Assembly (NCBI RefSeq): GCF_014191425.1
Contig: NZ_JACHWP010000001.1
Coordinates: 372,001-436,000 of the forward strand
Length of the DNA stretch: 64,000 nt
Direction of reading: 5' to 3'
Origin: Helcobacillus massiliensis
GTDB taxonomy: Bacteria > Actinomycetota > Actinomycetes > Actinomycetales > Dermabacteraceae
Shown here: positions 36,168 to 50,065 of the stretch, one piece after another
Layout of the letters: every line of letters starts with the position of its first letter
Numbering within the stretch: the stretch's first letter is position 1
Program-made: the position numbers and the translations under genes
Notes under the pieces: generated by a model
The model's input: only the letters and a program-made list of their open reading frames with translations
Database searches by the model: none
What the model was told of the DNA's origin: nothing

Positions 36168-37268
36168 GTGTTCGACGCCGTCCCCGCCCTCATCGACGAA
36201 TTCCATGACCTCGAGCAGCGCATGGCGGACCCCGCGCTGCACACGGACCCGTCGGCCGCGAAGAAGGTGGGGCGCCGCTACGCCGAACTGACCCCGATCG
36301 TCACCGCCTACCGCGACTGGCGCAGCGCCACCGACGACCTCGAGACCGCCCGCGAGCTCGCCGCCGAAGACCCCTCCTTCGCCGCGGAGGCCGACGGGAT
36401 CCAGAAGCGCCTGCCGGAGCTCACCAGCCGCCTGGAGGACCTGCTCGCCCCGCGCGACCCCGATGACGCCCGCGATGTCATCCTCGAGGTGAAAGCCGGC
36501 GCAGGCGGCGAAGAGTCCGCCCTGTTCGCCGCTGAACTGGTCCGCATGTACGAGCACTTCGCAACCCGCCGCGGCTGGGTCAGCGAGATCATCACCGAAA
36601 CCTCCTCCGATCTCGGCGGCATCAAGGACCTGGCGATGTCCATCCGCACGAAGGGCTCCGTCAGCCCCGCCGACGGGGTCTGGGCGCACCTGAAGTACGA
36701 AGGCGGGGTGCACCGGGTCCAGCGCGTTCCGGTCACGGAGTCGCAGGGCCGCATCCACACCTCCGCGGTGGGCGTGCTCGTGGTGCCCGAAGCGGACGCG
36801 GCCGATGAGGACGAGATGCTGGCCGAGGAGATGGCGCCGGCGAATCTGCGGATCGATGTGTACCGCTCCTCCGGTCCCGGCGGCCAGTCCGTCAACACCA
36901 CCGATTCTGCTGTGCGCATCACGCACCTGCCCACTGGGCTGGTGGTGTCCTGCCAGAACGAGAAGAGCCAGCTGCAGAACAAGGAGCAGGCCCTGCGCAT
37001 CCTCCGCTCCCGCCTGCTCGACCAGGTGCACGCCGAGCAGGAGGCGGAGGCGTCCGAGACGCGCCGCAGCCAGGTGCGCACCGTGGACCGCTCCGAGCGG
37101 ATCCGCACCTACAACTTCCCGGAGAACCGCGTGGCCGATCACCGCACTGGGTACAAGGCGAACAACCTCGACCAGGTGCTCTCCGGTGATCTCGATGCCG
37201 TCGTCGATTCGCTGATGGCCGCGGACCGCGAGGCGATGATCGCCGCGGCTGGGTCGGGCGATGGCTGA
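36168..37268 (+). CDS. prfA: Peptide chain release factor 1
   Basis: Reads UAA/UAG and triggers peptide release. 366 aa: the PCRF domain, the GGQ loop in [18 protein letters not shown] with the glutamine that PrmC methylates, and the C-terminal [19 protein letters not shown] start with GGAG 5 nt upstream. The next gene, prmC, encodes its modifying enzyme and overlaps by 8 nt. Confidence 0.96.
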   Translation: MFDAVPALIDEFHDLEQRMADPALHTDPSAAKKVGRRYAELTPIVTAYRDWRSATDDLETARELAAEDPSFAAEADGIQKRLPELTSRLEDLLAPRDPDDARDVILEVKAGAGGEESALFAAELVRMYEHFATRRGWVSEIITETSSDLGGIKDLAMSIRTKGSVSPADGVWAHLKYEGGVHRVQRVPVTESQGRIHTSAVGVLVVPEADAADEDEMLAEEMAPANLRIDVYRSSGPGGQSVNTTDSAVRITHLPTGLVVSCQNEKSQLQNKEQALRILRSRLLDQVHAEQEAEASETRRSQVRTVDRSERIRTYNFPENRVADHRTGYKANNLDQVLSGDLDAVVDSLMAADREAMIAAAGSGDG

Positions 37269-38235
37269 GGTGCGTCTGCGCGTCGGCGCAGCCATCCGCG
37301 CCACCCGCGCGCGTCTGGAAGCAGCCGGCATCGAATCGGCGGATGCCGAAGCGCGCGCCCTCGTCTCCCACGCAGCCGGCTCCGAGCGCTCCCTTGTCCT
37401 CCTCGACGACCTGCCGGTCGGCTTCGATGCCGAGCTCGAGCGCCTCACCACCCGCCGCTGCACCCGCGCACCCCTCCAGCTGGTGCTCGGCCGCGCACCG
37501 TTCCGCCGGCTCAGCCTCGAGATGCGGACCGGTGTGTTCATTCCGCGGCCCGAGACCGAACTCATCATCGACCTCGTCCTCGCCTTCCGCGGCGACGGCG
37601 AGCGCGTCGAGCGCGCCGTGGACCTCTGCACGGGGTCGGGGGCGCTGGCCGCGTCGCTCGTGGACGAACTGCCGCGCACCAGCGTGTGGGGCATCGACAT
37701 CAGTGAGGACGCCGTCGGCCTCGCCCGCGCGAACGTGGCGGCAGCCGCCCGCGGGAATACCCCAGCCGCTGCCGGCGCGACCGTCCCAGCCGCCGCTCGC
37801 GCTGCCGCCGCATCGGGTGGGGGAGGGGCCGACGGGTCCCGCCAGTGGCACATCCGCCGCGGATCCGTGACGGATCCGCAGCTGCTGGAGACCGGCAGAG
37901 CCCTCGGCGATGTCGGCACTGCCGATGTGGTGGTGTCCAATCCGCCGTACATTCCGCCCGGGGCGGTCCCGCGCGATCCGGAGGTCGTGGAGCACGATCC
38001 GCATGCCGCGCTGTTCGGCGGGGGAGAAGACGGCCTGGAGATCCCGCGGGCCGTCGCCCAGGCGGCCTCGGCGCTGCTGCGAGGCGGGGGACTGTTCGTG
38101 ATGGAGCACGCCGATGTGCAGGGCGAGAGCGCCCGACGGATGCTCGAGGAGGTCGGCGGCTTCACCGCGATCCGCACCGTTTCCGACCTGACAGGGCGCG
38201 ATCGCTTCCTCACCGCGCGGCGCGCCGAGAAATGA
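37261..38235 (+). CDS. prmC: Release-factor glutamine methyltransferase
   Basis: Methylates the GGQ glutamine of release factors using SAM. 324 aa. Helical N-domain, then [15 protein letters not shown], the SAM motif [15 protein letters not shown] and the catalytic [11 protein letters not shown] Pro/Ala/Gly-rich loop of about 30 residues (near 165-195) interrupts the fold between strands and lengthens it over the usual 280 aa. Starts within prfA. Confidence 0.93.
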   Translation: MAEVRLRVGAAIRATRARLEAAGIESADAEARALVSHAAGSERSLVLLDDLPVGFDAELERLTTRRCTRAPLQLVLGRAPFRRLSLEMRTGVFIPRPETELIIDLVLAFRGDGERVERAVDLCTGSGALAASLVDELPRTSVWGIDISEDAVGLARANVAAAARGNTPAAAGATVPAAARAAAASGGGGADGSRQWHIRRGSVTDPQLLETGRALGDVGTADVVVSNPPYIPPGAVPRDPEVVEHDPHAALFGGGEDGLEIPRAVAQAASALLRGGGLFVMEHADVQGESARRMLEEVGGFTAIRTVSDLTGRDRFLTARRAEK

Positions 38236-38247
38236 GAGGATACCGCC

Positions 38248-39051
38248 GTGAGCGTTTATGACATCCGGGACGAGGGCTCCCGAGACGAAGCCGTCGAAGC
38301 CGCAACCGCCGCCGTGCGCGCGGGTGAGCTCGTGGTCCTTCCCACCGACACCGTGTACGGACTGGGCGCCGATGCGTTCAACCACGACGCCGTGCAGGCG
38401 CTCCTGGACGCCAAGGGCCGCGGCCGGGAGTACCCGCCGCCGGTTCTCATCGCCGACCAGAACGTGCTGCACGCCCTCGGCGTGGACATTCCCGCCGTTG
38501 TGGAGGACCTCGCCGATGCGTTCTGGCCCGGTGCTCTCACCGTGATCGTCCGAGCCCAGCCGTCCCTGATGTGGGACCTCGGCGAATCCCGCGGCACGGT
38601 GGCCCTGCGCATGCCCGATGACGAGGCCGCGCTCGCCCTGCTGAAGCGCACCGGCCCGCTGGCCGTGTCCAGCGCCAACAAGCACGGACGCGACGCCTCC
38701 ACCTCGGTGACCGCTGCAGCCGCTCAGCTCGGCGAGTCCGTCAGCATCTACCTCGACGGCGGCCGCTCCGCCGGCGGCGAGTCCTCCACGATCATCGACG
38801 CAACGGTGGAACCGCCGGAGATCCTCCGCCACGGCGCCATTGCGAAGGACACCATCATCGAGAAGCTCGGTGACATCTTCGCGTCCCCGGAACCCGTCGG
38901 CCCCGACGCCGACGACGCTGAGCCCGCCGCTGCAGAACCCAGTGACGCTGAGGCTGCCGACCAGCTCTCGCCGGCCGCTGACCCAGCAGAGCAGCCCGGT
39001 GATGACGCTCAGCCGACGGCACCGGACTCCGGAGACCGCGCAGACACGTGA
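38248..39051 (+). CDS. tsaC: Threonylcarbamoyl-AMP synthase with acidic C-terminal tail
   Basis: YrdC/Sua5-type enzyme making threonylcarbamoyl-AMP for tRNA t6A. Core residues 1-205: VLPTDTVYGLGADAFN, KGRGREYPPPVLIADQ (the KRSW-like pocket), FWPGALTVIV, VALRMPDDEAALALL and SSANKHGRDAS. Residues 213-267 are a Glu/Asp/Pro/Ala-rich tail, likely disordered; no full Sua5 domain is present. GTG start. It works with tsaD at 14.6 kb. Confidence 0.92.
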   Translation: MSVYDIRDEGSRDEAVEAATAAVRAGELVVLPTDTVYGLGADAFNHDAVQALLDAKGRGREYPPPVLIADQNVLHALGVDIPAVVEDLADAFWPGALTVIVRAQPSLMWDLGESRGTVALRMPDDEAALALLKRTGPLAVSSANKHGRDASTSVTAAAAQLGESVSIYLDGGRSAGGESSTIIDATVEPPEILRHGAIAKDTIIEKLGDIFASPEPVGPDADDAEPAAAEPSDAEAADQLSPAADPAEQPGDDAQPTAPDSGDRADT

Positions 39052-40172
39052 GGGTCTACCTCTTCCTCCTGCTCGTCTCGGCGGCCGTCACCTTCCTGGC
39101 GACCCCCGCAGCGCGACTGGTGGCACGCCGCTTCGGTGCGATGACGGCCGTCAGACAGAGGGACGTCCACAAGGACCCCACCCCCCGGCTCGGCGGCGTC
39201 GCCATGTTCGCGGGCGTCGCCGTCGCCATGCTCATCGCCTCCCGCACGAAGTTCCTCGCACCACTGTTCGCCGAGTCGTTCCAGGCGTGGGCGATCCTGA
39301 TCGCCGCCGGCATGATCTGCCTGCTCGGCGCCCTGGACGACAAATGGGACCTCGACTGGGTCACGAAGCTCGCCGGTCAGGCCCTCATCGCGTTCTTCCT
39401 CGCCTGGCAGGGCGTGCAGCTCGCCAGCCTCCCCATCGGCGGCGTCACTCTCCTCAGCCCGCGCTCCGCGCTGATCCTCACAGCGGTGGTCATCATCGGC
39501 TGCATGAACGCCGTCAACTTCGTGGACGGCCTCGACGGCCTCGCCAGCGGCGTCATGGCGATCGGCGGTGGCGCGTTCTTCCTCTACGCCTACATCCTCA
39601 CCCGCGACTCCTCCTCCACCGACTTCTCCTCCCTCGCCGCCCTCATCGCCGCGGTGATGATCGGCGCCTGCCTCGGATTCCTCCCGCACAACTTCTCCAA
39701 AGCACGGATATTCATGGGGGACTCCGGCGCGCTGCTGCTCGGCCTGCTGCTGTCCGCCGCGACCATCGCCGTCACCGGCCAGGTGGATCCGGCGCAGCTG
39801 TCCACCGTGGACGTGTTCGGCCAGTTCCTGCCGATCCTGCTGCCGATCGGGGTGATGATCGTGCCGCTGCTGGACATGGTCCTGGCCGTCATCCGCCGAG
39901 TCGGCAGCGGCAAGTCGCCGTTCCACGCGGACCGCATGCACCTGCACCACCGGCTCCTTGAGATCGGTCACAGCAAGGTGGGGGCAGTGCTGATCATGTA
40001 CCTGTGGACCGTCGTGGTGTGTGCCATCCTGCTGGCACCCGTCTTCTTCACCCGCACCATCGCCGTCAGCGTCGCCGTGATCGGCCTGCTCGCCGCGATC
40101 GTGCTCACCGCCGATCCCCTCTCCCGCATCCAAGCGCTGCGCGCCAGGAAAGGACAGCATGAACGCCGCTGA
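39048..40172 (+). CDS. wecA: Undecaprenyl-phosphate N-acetylhexosaminyl-1-phosphate transferase (WecA/TagO-like)
   Basis: An integral membrane enzyme that starts lipid-linked glycan synthesis, for teichoic acid, arabinogalactan-like or other wall polymers. 374 aa with about ten helices. Signatures: RDVHKDPTPRLGG, GALDDKWDLDW (Asp pair), NFVDGLDGLASGV, FMGDSGALLLG and DRMHLHHRLLEIGHS. GTG start overlapping the tsaC stop. Its place just before the ATP synthase genes is common in actinobacteria. The final polymer is not known from this window. Confidence 0.92.
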   Translation: MRVYLFLLLVSAAVTFLATPAARLVARRFGAMTAVRQRDVHKDPTPRLGGVAMFAGVAVAMLIASRTKFLAPLFAESFQAWAILIAAGMICLLGALDDKWDLDWVTKLAGQALIAFFLAWQGVQLASLPIGGVTLLSPRSALILTAVVIIGCMNAVNFVDGLDGLASGVMAIGGGAFFLYAYILTRDSSSTDFSSLAALIAAVMIGACLGFLPHNFSKARIFMGDSGALLLGLLLSAATIAVTGQVDPAQLSTVDVFGQFLPILLPIGVMIVPLLDMVLAVIRRVGSGKSPFHADRMHLHHRLLEIGHSKVGAVLIMYLWTVVVCAILLAPVFFTRTIAVSVAVIGLLAAIVLTADPLSRIQALRARKGQHERR

Positions 40173-40596
40173 GCAGAACCCGTCGGCCCCGCCCCGGCTG
40201 GGGGAGACCAACATCGCACTCACCCGCGCCGCTGCGATCGGCATCGCGGTCGGTGTGGTGCTGGACCTCCTCGTCATCGGCATCGCCGCCGTCGGATTCG
40301 ACCGGGCCGAGCTGTGGGGAGCCGTCCTCGGCACCGTACTCGCCCTCGTGGTGACGGTGCCGACCCTGCTGACGGCGCGCTTCGCCACCCACCGCGGCTT
40401 CGGCGCCCTCGCCTCCGCGGTGCTCGGCTCATGGCTGGTGAAGATGATCGTGCTGATCGCCGTTCTGCTGCTGGTGCGGGGCAGTGCGTCGGTGTCGATG
40501 CCGTGGATCGGAATCGCGCTGCTCGCCGGGGCGGTCGTCGCGACCGCGGTGGAGATCAGTCTTATGATGCGCCACACACCGCGACTGAACGTCTGA
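40159..40596 (+). CDS. AtpI-like small membrane protein
   Basis: 145 aa with four predicted helices (near residues 22-45, 52-70, 83-105, 112-132). It sits between wecA and atpB, the usual place of an AtpI/hypothetical protein in actinobacterial atp loci. AtpI assists c-ring assembly in other bacteria. Sequence identity is not clear enough for a firm name. Overlaps the wecA end by 14 nt. Confidence 0.7.
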   Translation: MNAAEQNPSAPPRLGETNIALTRAAAIGIAVGVVLDLLVIGIAAVGFDRAELWGAVLGTVLALVVTVPTLLTARFATHRGFGALASAVLGSWLVKMIVLIAVLLLVRGSASVSMPWIGIALLAGAVVATAVEISLMMRHTPRLNV

Positions 40597-40627
40597 TCTG
40601 AGACGCGGCGTCGCCGACGGGCTCTGG

Positions 40628-40633
40628 TATGCT
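40628..40633 (+). promoter_or_regulatory. Extended -10 TGGTATGCT for the atp operon
   Basis: TATGCT preceded by TGG lies about 120 nt before atpB and would give a long leader. No -35 hexamer was recognised. Confidence 0.45.
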
Positions 40634-40755
40634 CATCCGAGTGCAATCGGCGCGTCGACCGCGCGCCAGGACCGACCTCAGGCCGCACGAATCAACATCG
40701 ACGTTGACGTATTGCCCAGGCAATCTCGGCCCGCAACACATGGGAGTTAGAGCTG

Positions 40756-41565
40756 TTGACCGCTGACGTTTCCTCGCCCGAACTCGCCGCTTCAGGCGAT
40801 GAGCTCTACCACACCCCCACCCTCGGAGAGTTCTTCCCGGACGCGATCCTCTTCGCCGGCACCCCCTTCGAGTTCAACCGCGTCCAGCTGGTCCGCCTGA
40901 TCATCCTCGTGGTGGTCCTGGTCGGCACCTACCTCATCGCCTCCCGCGCGAAGCTCGTCCCGGGCCGCATCCAGTCGATCTTCGAGCTCATCATCGAGTT
41001 CGTGAACACCCAGATCATCGACTCCGTCATGGGCTCCGAGCGCGGCCGGCAGTTCTCCCCGATGCTCATCACCATGTTCGTGATGATCTTCGCGATGAAC
41101 CTCGGCGGCGTCATCCCCGGCATGAACCTCGCCGGCACCTCCGTGATCGGCCTGCCGCTCATGCTGGCCCTGTGGACCTTCGTCACCTACATCATCTTCG
41201 GCGTCAAGAAGCACGGCCTCGGCGGCTACCTCAAGCACGAGACGATGCCCCCGGGCGTCCCGAAGCCCATCTACCTGCTGCTCATCCCGATCGAGTTCCT
41301 GCAGGTTGCGATCATCCGCTGGGCGTCGCTGACCATCCGACTCCTCGCCAACATGGTCGCCGGCCACATGATGCTGGTCGTCTTCATCTCCCTGACCCAG
41401 GGCCTGCTGCTCAGCGGCACCTGGCTGATGGCCGTGTCGCCGCTGTCCGGCGCACTCGCCATCGGAATCTACGGCTTCGAGATCTTCGTTGCCGCCCTCC
41501 AGGCGTTCGTGTTCACCATCCTGTCGGCCGTGTACATCAACATGGCCACCAGCGACGAGCACTGA
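40756..41565 (+). CDS. atpB: ATP synthase F0 subunit a
   Basis: The proton-channel subunit beside the c-ring. 269 aa with six or so helices. The essential arginine lies in RWASLTIRLLANMVAGHMML; the C-terminal GALAIGIYGFEIFVAALQAFVFTIL is typical. TTG start preceded by GGGAG. First of eight atp genes in the standard order B-E-F-H-A-G-D-C. Confidence 0.96.
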   Translation: MTADVSSPELAASGDELYHTPTLGEFFPDAILFAGTPFEFNRVQLVRLIILVVVLVGTYLIASRAKLVPGRIQSIFELIIEFVNTQIIDSVMGSERGRQFSPMLITMFVMIFAMNLGGVIPGMNLAGTSVIGLPLMLALWTFVTYIIFGVKKHGLGGYLKHETMPPGVPKPIYLLLIPIEFLQVAIIRWASLTIRLLANMVAGHMMLVVFISLTQGLLLSGTWLMAVSPLSGALAIGIYGFEIFVAALQAFVFTILSAVYINMATSDEH

Positions 41566-41589
41566 TCGATCACCTCTTCTTCCCGATAA

Positions 41590-42428
<839 letters not shown>

Positions 42429-42441
42429 CAAGAAGGTGACC

Positions 42442-43257
42442 ATGCGAGGAACATCCGCCGCATCGCTCGCCGATGTGCTCTCCCGGACTGAGGACGTCGT
42501 TGCACGCTCCTCCCAGTCCATGGAGGAGCTCGCCTCCGAGCTCTTCCAGATCGCCGCAGCAGTCGACACCAGCAACCAGCTGGTCCGCCTGCTCAGCGAT
42601 CCGGGCCGCGACCCCGAACTGAAGAGCACCGCGGTGCGCACCCTGATCCAGGGCAAGGCGTCCGACGAAGCCCTCGAGCTCACCGAGGAGGTTGTGCGCC
42701 GCCCCTGGTCGGAGCAGAACCACATCCTCGACGCGCTCGAGGCAGCAGGCGCATCCGCCCTGCTGTCCCAGGCCGAGAAGGCCGGCCGGCTCGAGACGGT
42801 GGAGGAGGAGCTGTTCCAGTTCTCCCGCCTCATCGACTCCGAGCCCGAGCTGACCGCTGCCTTCGATGAGCATCGTGACGATGCGGGCGCACGCCGCTCC
42901 ATCGCCCGTCGCCTCCTCGAGGGCCGAGTCGACCCGGTGACCGTCGCTCTGGCCGTGCAGGCCGTCGGCGCAGACGCTGAGATGAAGGCATCCCGACGGG
43001 TTCTGCACTTCGCAGAGTTCGCCGCTGACAGGCGGCGCCGTCTCCTCGCGGTGGTCACCAGCGCGACCGAGCTCTCCGACAGGCAGCAGTCGCGCCTCTC
43101 CGAGATCCTGGCCGCCAAGTTCGGCCAGAGCGTCCAGATGAACTTCGAGGTCTCGCCGGATGTCATCGGCGGGATGCGAGTCCAGGTCGGGGACGACCTG
43201 TACGACGCAACGGTCCTCTCGCGCCTCACCGAGGCGCGGTCGAGGCTCTCGGCGTGA
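42442..43257 (+). CDS. atpH: ATP synthase F1 subunit delta
   Basis: 271 aa, longer than the about 180 of E. coli but usual for actinobacteria. It connects stalk b to the alpha3beta3 head. The C-terminal part NFEVSPDVIGGMRVQVGDDLYDATV is the family signature. I use the ATG at 42442 with AGAAGG 5 nt upstream; a GTG two codons earlier is in frame. Confidence 0.94.
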   Translation: MRGTSAASLADVLSRTEDVVARSSQSMEELASELFQIAAAVDTSNQLVRLLSDPGRDPELKSTAVRTLIQGKASDEALELTEEVVRRPWSEQNHILDALEAAGASALLSQAEKAGRLETVEEELFQFSRLIDSEPELTAAFDEHRDDAGARRSIARRLLEGRVDPVTVALAVQAVGADAEMKASRRVLHFAEFAADRRRRLLAVVTSATELSDRQQSRLSEILAAKFGQSVQMNFEVSPDVIGGMRVQVGDDLYDATVLSRLTEARSRLSA

Positions 43258-43323
43258 CACCCCAAGCAACGAACACAAGCGTCCCGGTCCTGCCGGGTAG
43301 AGAAAAGGAAGCGGAGCAGCGCG

Positions 43324-44955
<1,632 letters not shown>

Positions 44956-44996
44956 CATCGGGTCACGTTCGATTTCGATAGTCACGAGGGAGTTTC

Positions 44997-45917
44997 ATGG
45001 GAGCCCAGCAAAGGGAGTACAAGAAGAGGATCTCGTCCGCCACGGGCATGAAGAAGATCTTCCAGGCTCAGGAGATGATCGCCGCGGCGCGCATCTCCAA
45101 GGCCCACGCCCGTGTGCTCGCGACCACTCCGTATGCGGACGCCATCACCGACGCGATCGCATCGGTGGTCCAGCACACGAAGGACGCGGAGCATCCGTTC
45201 CTGGTGCACGACCGCACGAGCAGCAACCGGGTCGGCGTCCTGCTGATCACGGCTGACCGCGGCATGGCGGGCTCGTACTCGCCGTCCGCCATCCGCGAAG
45301 CGGAGATGCTCGGCAACAAGCTGCGCAAGGCGGGCAAGGAACCGGTCATGTACGTCGTCGGCCGCAAGGGCGAGTCGTACTACCGCTTCCGCAACCGTCC
45401 GCCGCACAAGGCATGGACCGGCATCCGCGAGGAGGAGATGGCTGAGGTCGGCCTCACCATCGCCCGCGAGCTGCGCGATGCCCTGCTCAGCGAGGTTCCG
45501 TCGGAGCACCTGGACGAGCTGTACGTGGTGGGGCACAAGTTCCACAACCGCTTCCGCCAGGAGCCGCGGATCGCTCGTCTCGTGCCGCTCAGCCTGCACG
45601 GCGACGACCAGGCCGCGCAGAACAGCAGCGAGACGTTCCCGCTGTACGAGTACAGCCCGGATCCGGAGTCGGTGTTCGCCGAGCTCGTTCCGCGCTACGT
45701 GGAGTCGCGCATCATCAACATCCTCCTGCAGTCCATCGCGTCCGAGCACGCGAGCCGGCAGAAGGCGATGAAGACCGCGACGGACAACGCCGAGACCCAG
45801 ATCCAGAAGTTCACGCGTCTTGCCAACTCGGCCCGGCAGGCGGAGATCACCCAGGAGATCACGGAGATCGTCGGCGGTGCCGACGCCCTGAGCTCCTCCG
45901 GCCGAAAAGAACGCTGA
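44997..45917 (+). CDS. atpG: ATP synthase F1 subunit gamma
   Basis: The central rotor shaft, 306 aa. N-terminal helix MGAQQREYKKRISSATGMKK, the ADRGMAGSYSPS region, and the C-terminal ITQEITEIVGGADAL. ATG start after GAGGGAG. Confidence 0.96.
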   Translation: MGAQQREYKKRISSATGMKKIFQAQEMIAAARISKAHARVLATTPYADAITDAIASVVQHTKDAEHPFLVHDRTSSNRVGVLLITADRGMAGSYSPSAIREAEMLGNKLRKAGKEPVMYVVGRKGESYYRFRNRPPHKAWTGIREEEMAEVGLTIARELRDALLSEVPSEHLDELYVVGHKFHNRFRQEPRIARLVPLSLHGDDQAAQNSSETFPLYEYSPDPESVFAELVPRYVESRIINILLQSIASEHASRQKAMKTATDNAETQIQKFTRLANSARQAEITQEITEIVGGADALSSSGRKER

Positions 45918-47404
<1,487 letters not shown>

Positions 47405-47405
<1 letters not shown>

Positions 47406-47680
47406 TGTCAGCGTCGATGCTCAGCGTCACGTTCGTCACCGCCCACCAGACGGTCTGGGAGGGCGAGGCGAGCTACGTGCGCGTCCCCGCCGCCGACGGA
47501 TCCATGGGCCTGCTGCCCAACATGGCGCCCGTCCTGGCCGCTCTGCAGCCGGGCATCGTCGAGATCACCCGGGCCGACGGCTCGCAGTTCGCGATGCAGG
47601 TGACCGGTGGGTTCGTGTCCGTGGATCACTCGACCGTCAAGGTCGTGGTGGACGAGGCCAATGAGCTGACGGCTGCCTGA
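47405..47680 (+). CDS. atpC: ATP synthase F1 subunit epsilon
   Basis: 91 aa: only the N-terminal beta-sandwich (VTFVTAHQTVWEGEASYVRVPAADGSMGLLP). The C-terminal two-helix inhibitory domain of the about 135-residue E. coli protein is absent, a short form frequent in actinobacteria. The ATG overlaps the atpD stop. End of the atp operon. Confidence 0.95.
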
Positions 47681-47704
47681 CCAGCGTTCACCACGCCTGA
47701 ACCG

Positions 47705-48124
47705 ATGAGCGCCCCGTTCCTTCTTCTCGAAGCGTGCGGGGCGCTCATCGCTGTTCTGGGGCTCGTCATGCTGGTGCGCGCCATCGTCGTGACGCGTTCG
47801 CGCGGCGGGGTGGAATGCTCTGTGCTGCGGCCCGAGCCGCGGCGCGGCGCCTGTTGGAGGGATGGGACGCTCCGGTTCGCCACCGATGAGCTGCGCTGGC
47901 ACCGCACGATCGGCTTCCTGCTGACGGCGGGGCTGGTGATCCGGCGCGATGACATCGAGGATGTCGCCAGGGAGCAGGCCGACGGGTCCGACAGCTGGGT
48001 GCGGGTCGAGATCGCGCGCACCGGAACGGCACCCGCGGTGCAGATGCAGATGCCTCCGGCGGCGTCCTACGCGCTCGGCGCCTGGATTGAGTCAGCGCCG
48101 GCCCGCGGCGACTTCGTGCACTGA
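47705..48124 (+). CDS. DUF2550 membrane-anchored protein
   Basis: 139 aa, one N-terminal helix (LLLEACGALIAVLGLVMLVRAIVV), then a compact soluble domain with CSVLRPEPRRGACWRDGTLRF and LRWHRTIGF. Position directly after atpC is the hallmark of this actinobacterial family of unknown function. Probably read through from the atp operon (24-nt gap). Confidence 0.82.
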   Translation: MSAPFLLLEACGALIAVLGLVMLVRAIVVTRSRGGVECSVLRPEPRRGACWRDGTLRFATDELRWHRTIGFLLTAGLVIRRDDIEDVAREQADGSDSWVRVEIARTGTAPAVQMQMPPAASYALGAWIESAPARGDFVH

Positions 48125-48179
48125 CGAGCTGGTTCCGTCCAGGCCCCGTGCCGCAGTCGGTGGACGCTGTGGGAGCGGA

Positions 48180-49343
48180 TCAGATCCACTGGCCGGCGCG
48201 CATCACACGCTCCGGCCGCAGGTCCCCGTCCGTGAGGACGACATCGGCCCGCAGACCGGTGCTGAGCGCACCCCGATCGGACAGTCCGAGCACCCGTGCG
48301 GGTGTGGAGCTGGCGGCGCGGACGGCCTGACCGAGGTCCACGCCGGCGTCGCGCACGGCGAAGCGGACTATGTCGAGCAGATGTGCGGTGCCTCCGGCGA
48401 TCGAGCCGCCGTGGGTGAGGCGGGCCGTGCCGTCGGCGACGGTGACGTCAAGGGAGCCGAGACGGTAGGAGCCGTCAGTCATGCCGGTGGCGGCCATTGC
48501 GTCGGTGATCAGCAGGACCATGTCCTCACCGGCGAGGTCGAACACGAAGCGCACGGTGTCGGCGGAGGTGTGGACCCCGTCGGCGATGAGCTCCACCACC
48601 ATGTCCCCGCGGGCCGACGCGTCCAGGCAGGCGAACGCGGGGCCGGCGTCACGGTGGTGAATGGGGCGCATCCCGTTGAACAGGTGCGTCGCCGTGGGGA
48701 TCGCACCGGCCTGCAGGCTGAACGCGATGGCCTCGAGCATCTGGTACGCGGAGCAGTCGGTGTGGCCGTAGCTCGGCAGGGCGCCCGCCTCGATCAGCGC
48801 CTCGCTCATGGGGTCCACCTGGGGGTCCTCGGGGGCGAGGGTCATGGTGACGATGGTGCCGTCACCGGCGTCCAGCAGCTCCTTCAGAGCGACGACGGAG
48901 CCCGGCCGGATCAGCTCTGGGTCGTGGGCGCCGCGGCGGGCCTGGGAGATGTGCGGCCCCTCCAGGTGAATGCCGGCGAGTTCGCCGCCTCGGACCAGGG
49001 GAGCGAGGGTGCCGATGCGCTCCAGGAGGGTGGCGTGCGCGGCGGTGACGAGGGAGGCCACCAGTGTGGTGGTGCCGTGGCGGGCGTGTTCGGCGATGGC
49101 GGTGCGGGCGTCGTCGGCGTCCATGGCGTCGGGGAATCCGATGCCGCCTCCGCCGTGGTTGTGGATGTCGATCAGGCCGGGCAGGATCAGGCCGCTGTGG
49201 ATGATCTCCTCGGCGCCCGCGGGAACGTAGGGGGCTCCCTCGGCCGGGCCGGCGTAGTGGATGGTGCCGCCGTCGATGATGACGCGGGCGTCCTCCAGCA
49301 GGCGGCCGTCCACGACCGCGCGGCCGATGATGATGGTGGCCAT
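48180..49343 (-). CDS. nagA: N-acetylglucosamine-6-phosphate deacetylase
   Basis: Removes acetate from GlcNAc-6-P in amino-sugar or wall recycling. 387 aa, amidohydrolase superfamily: GLIDIHNHGGGGIGF, HLEGPHIS, GHTDCSAYQ, ATHLFNGMRPIHHRDAG, ADGVHTSADT and LITDAMAATGM carrying the catalytic Asp. Its ATG overlaps the nucS stop by one base. No nagB or transporter nearby. Confidence 0.94.
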   Translation of the reverse strand: MATIIIGRAVVDGRLLEDARVIIDGGTIHYAGPAEGAPYVPAGAEEIIHSGLILPGLIDIHNHGGGGIGFPDAMDADDARTAIAEHARHGTTTLVASLVTAAHATLLERIGTLAPLVRGGELAGIHLEGPHISQARRGAHDPELIRPGSVVALKELLDAGDGTIVTMTLAPEDPQVDPMSEALIEAGALPSYGHTDCSAYQMLEAIAFSLQAGAIPTATHLFNGMRPIHHRDAGPAFACLDASARGDMVVELIADGVHTSADTVRFVFDLAGEDMVLLITDAMAATGMTDGSYRLGSLDVTVADGTARLTHGGSIAGGTAHLLDIVRFAVRDAGVDLGQAVRAASSTPARVLGLSDRGALSTGLRADVVLTDGDLRPERVMRAGQWI

Positions 49344-50053
49344 CAGAACAGTCTCGCTTCCTTGTCGTCGATACCCCGCAGTTCGTCGTAGTCGAGCGTG
49401 ACGCAGTCGAAGCCGCGGTCACCGGCGAGGGTCTTCGCCTGCGGCTTGATCACCTGCGCGGCGAAAACGCCGCGCACGGGCGCCAGCAGCGGGTCCCGAT
49501 TCAGCAGGTCCACGTAGCGGGTGAGCTGTTCGACGCCGTCGATCTCGCCGCGGCGCTTGATCTCGATGGCCACGCAGCCGCCCTCGGGGTCGCGAGCGAG
49601 GATGTCGACCGGGCCGATGGCAGTGGGGTATTCGCGGCGCACCAAGGACCAGCCGTCGCCGAGGGCGTCCATGTTGTCCGCCAGCAGGGCCTGCAGGTGC
49701 GCTTCGACGCCGTCCTTGATCAGCCCGGGGTCGACGCCGAGCTCGTGGCTGGTGTCCGAGAGGATCTCGTGGACCTGCACGCGCAGGGTGTCACCGGTCT
49801 TGCCGTGGGTGACGGTCCATTCCTCCACCCAGTCGCCGTCCTCGGCGTCCTGGGCGCGCCCGTCGTCCTCGGGCAGCGCGACCCGCAGGGTGCACGGCGG
49901 GGCCATCCAGTTCAGCGGCTTGTAGCTGCCGCCGTCGGAATGGACGAGCACGCTGCCGTCGGCCTTCACGATGAGCAGGCGCGGGGCGCGGGGGAGGTGG
50001 GCCGTGAGTCGGCCGGTGTAGTCAACTGAGCATTCTGCAACCACTAATCGCAC
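49343..50053 (-). CDS. nucS: Endonuclease NucS (EndoMS)
   Basis: A mismatch-specific endonuclease that provides non-canonical mismatch repair in actinobacteria lacking MutS/MutL. 236 aa. N-terminal DNA-binding domain [22 protein letters not shown]-terminal RecB-like nuclease with [23 protein letters not shown] (Asp, Glu, Lys of the active site). A GTG start, 6 nt after a TAGGCT box and without a Shine-Dalgarno, suggests a leaderless mRNA. The usual C-terminal clamp-binding LF pair is present (KEARLF). Confidence 0.94.
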   Translation of the reverse strand: MRLVVAECSVDYTGRLTAHLPRAPRLLIVKADGSVLVHSDGGSYKPLNWMAPPCTLRVALPEDDGRAQDAEDGDWVEEWTVTHGKTGDTLRVQVHEILSDTSHELGVDPGLIKDGVEAHLQALLADNMDALGDGWSLVRREYPTAIGPVDILARDPEGGCVAIEIKRRGEIDGVEQLTRYVDLLNRDPLLAPVRGVFAAQVIKPQAKTLAGDRGFDCVTLDYDELRGIDDKEARLF

Positions 50054-50059
50054 CCGCTC

Positions 50060-50065
50060 AGCCTA
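50060..50065 (-). promoter_or_regulatory. -10 box TAGGCT, leaderless promoter of nucS-nagA
   Basis: TAGGCT, 6 nt, then the GTG start. Transcription would begin at or beside the start codon. Confidence 0.55.

Noticed and set aside
40700-40730. Short hairpin in the atpB leader (ATTGC..GCAAT)
   Set aside because: Five base pairs with a four-base loop is not beyond chance, and no conserved element is known to me there.
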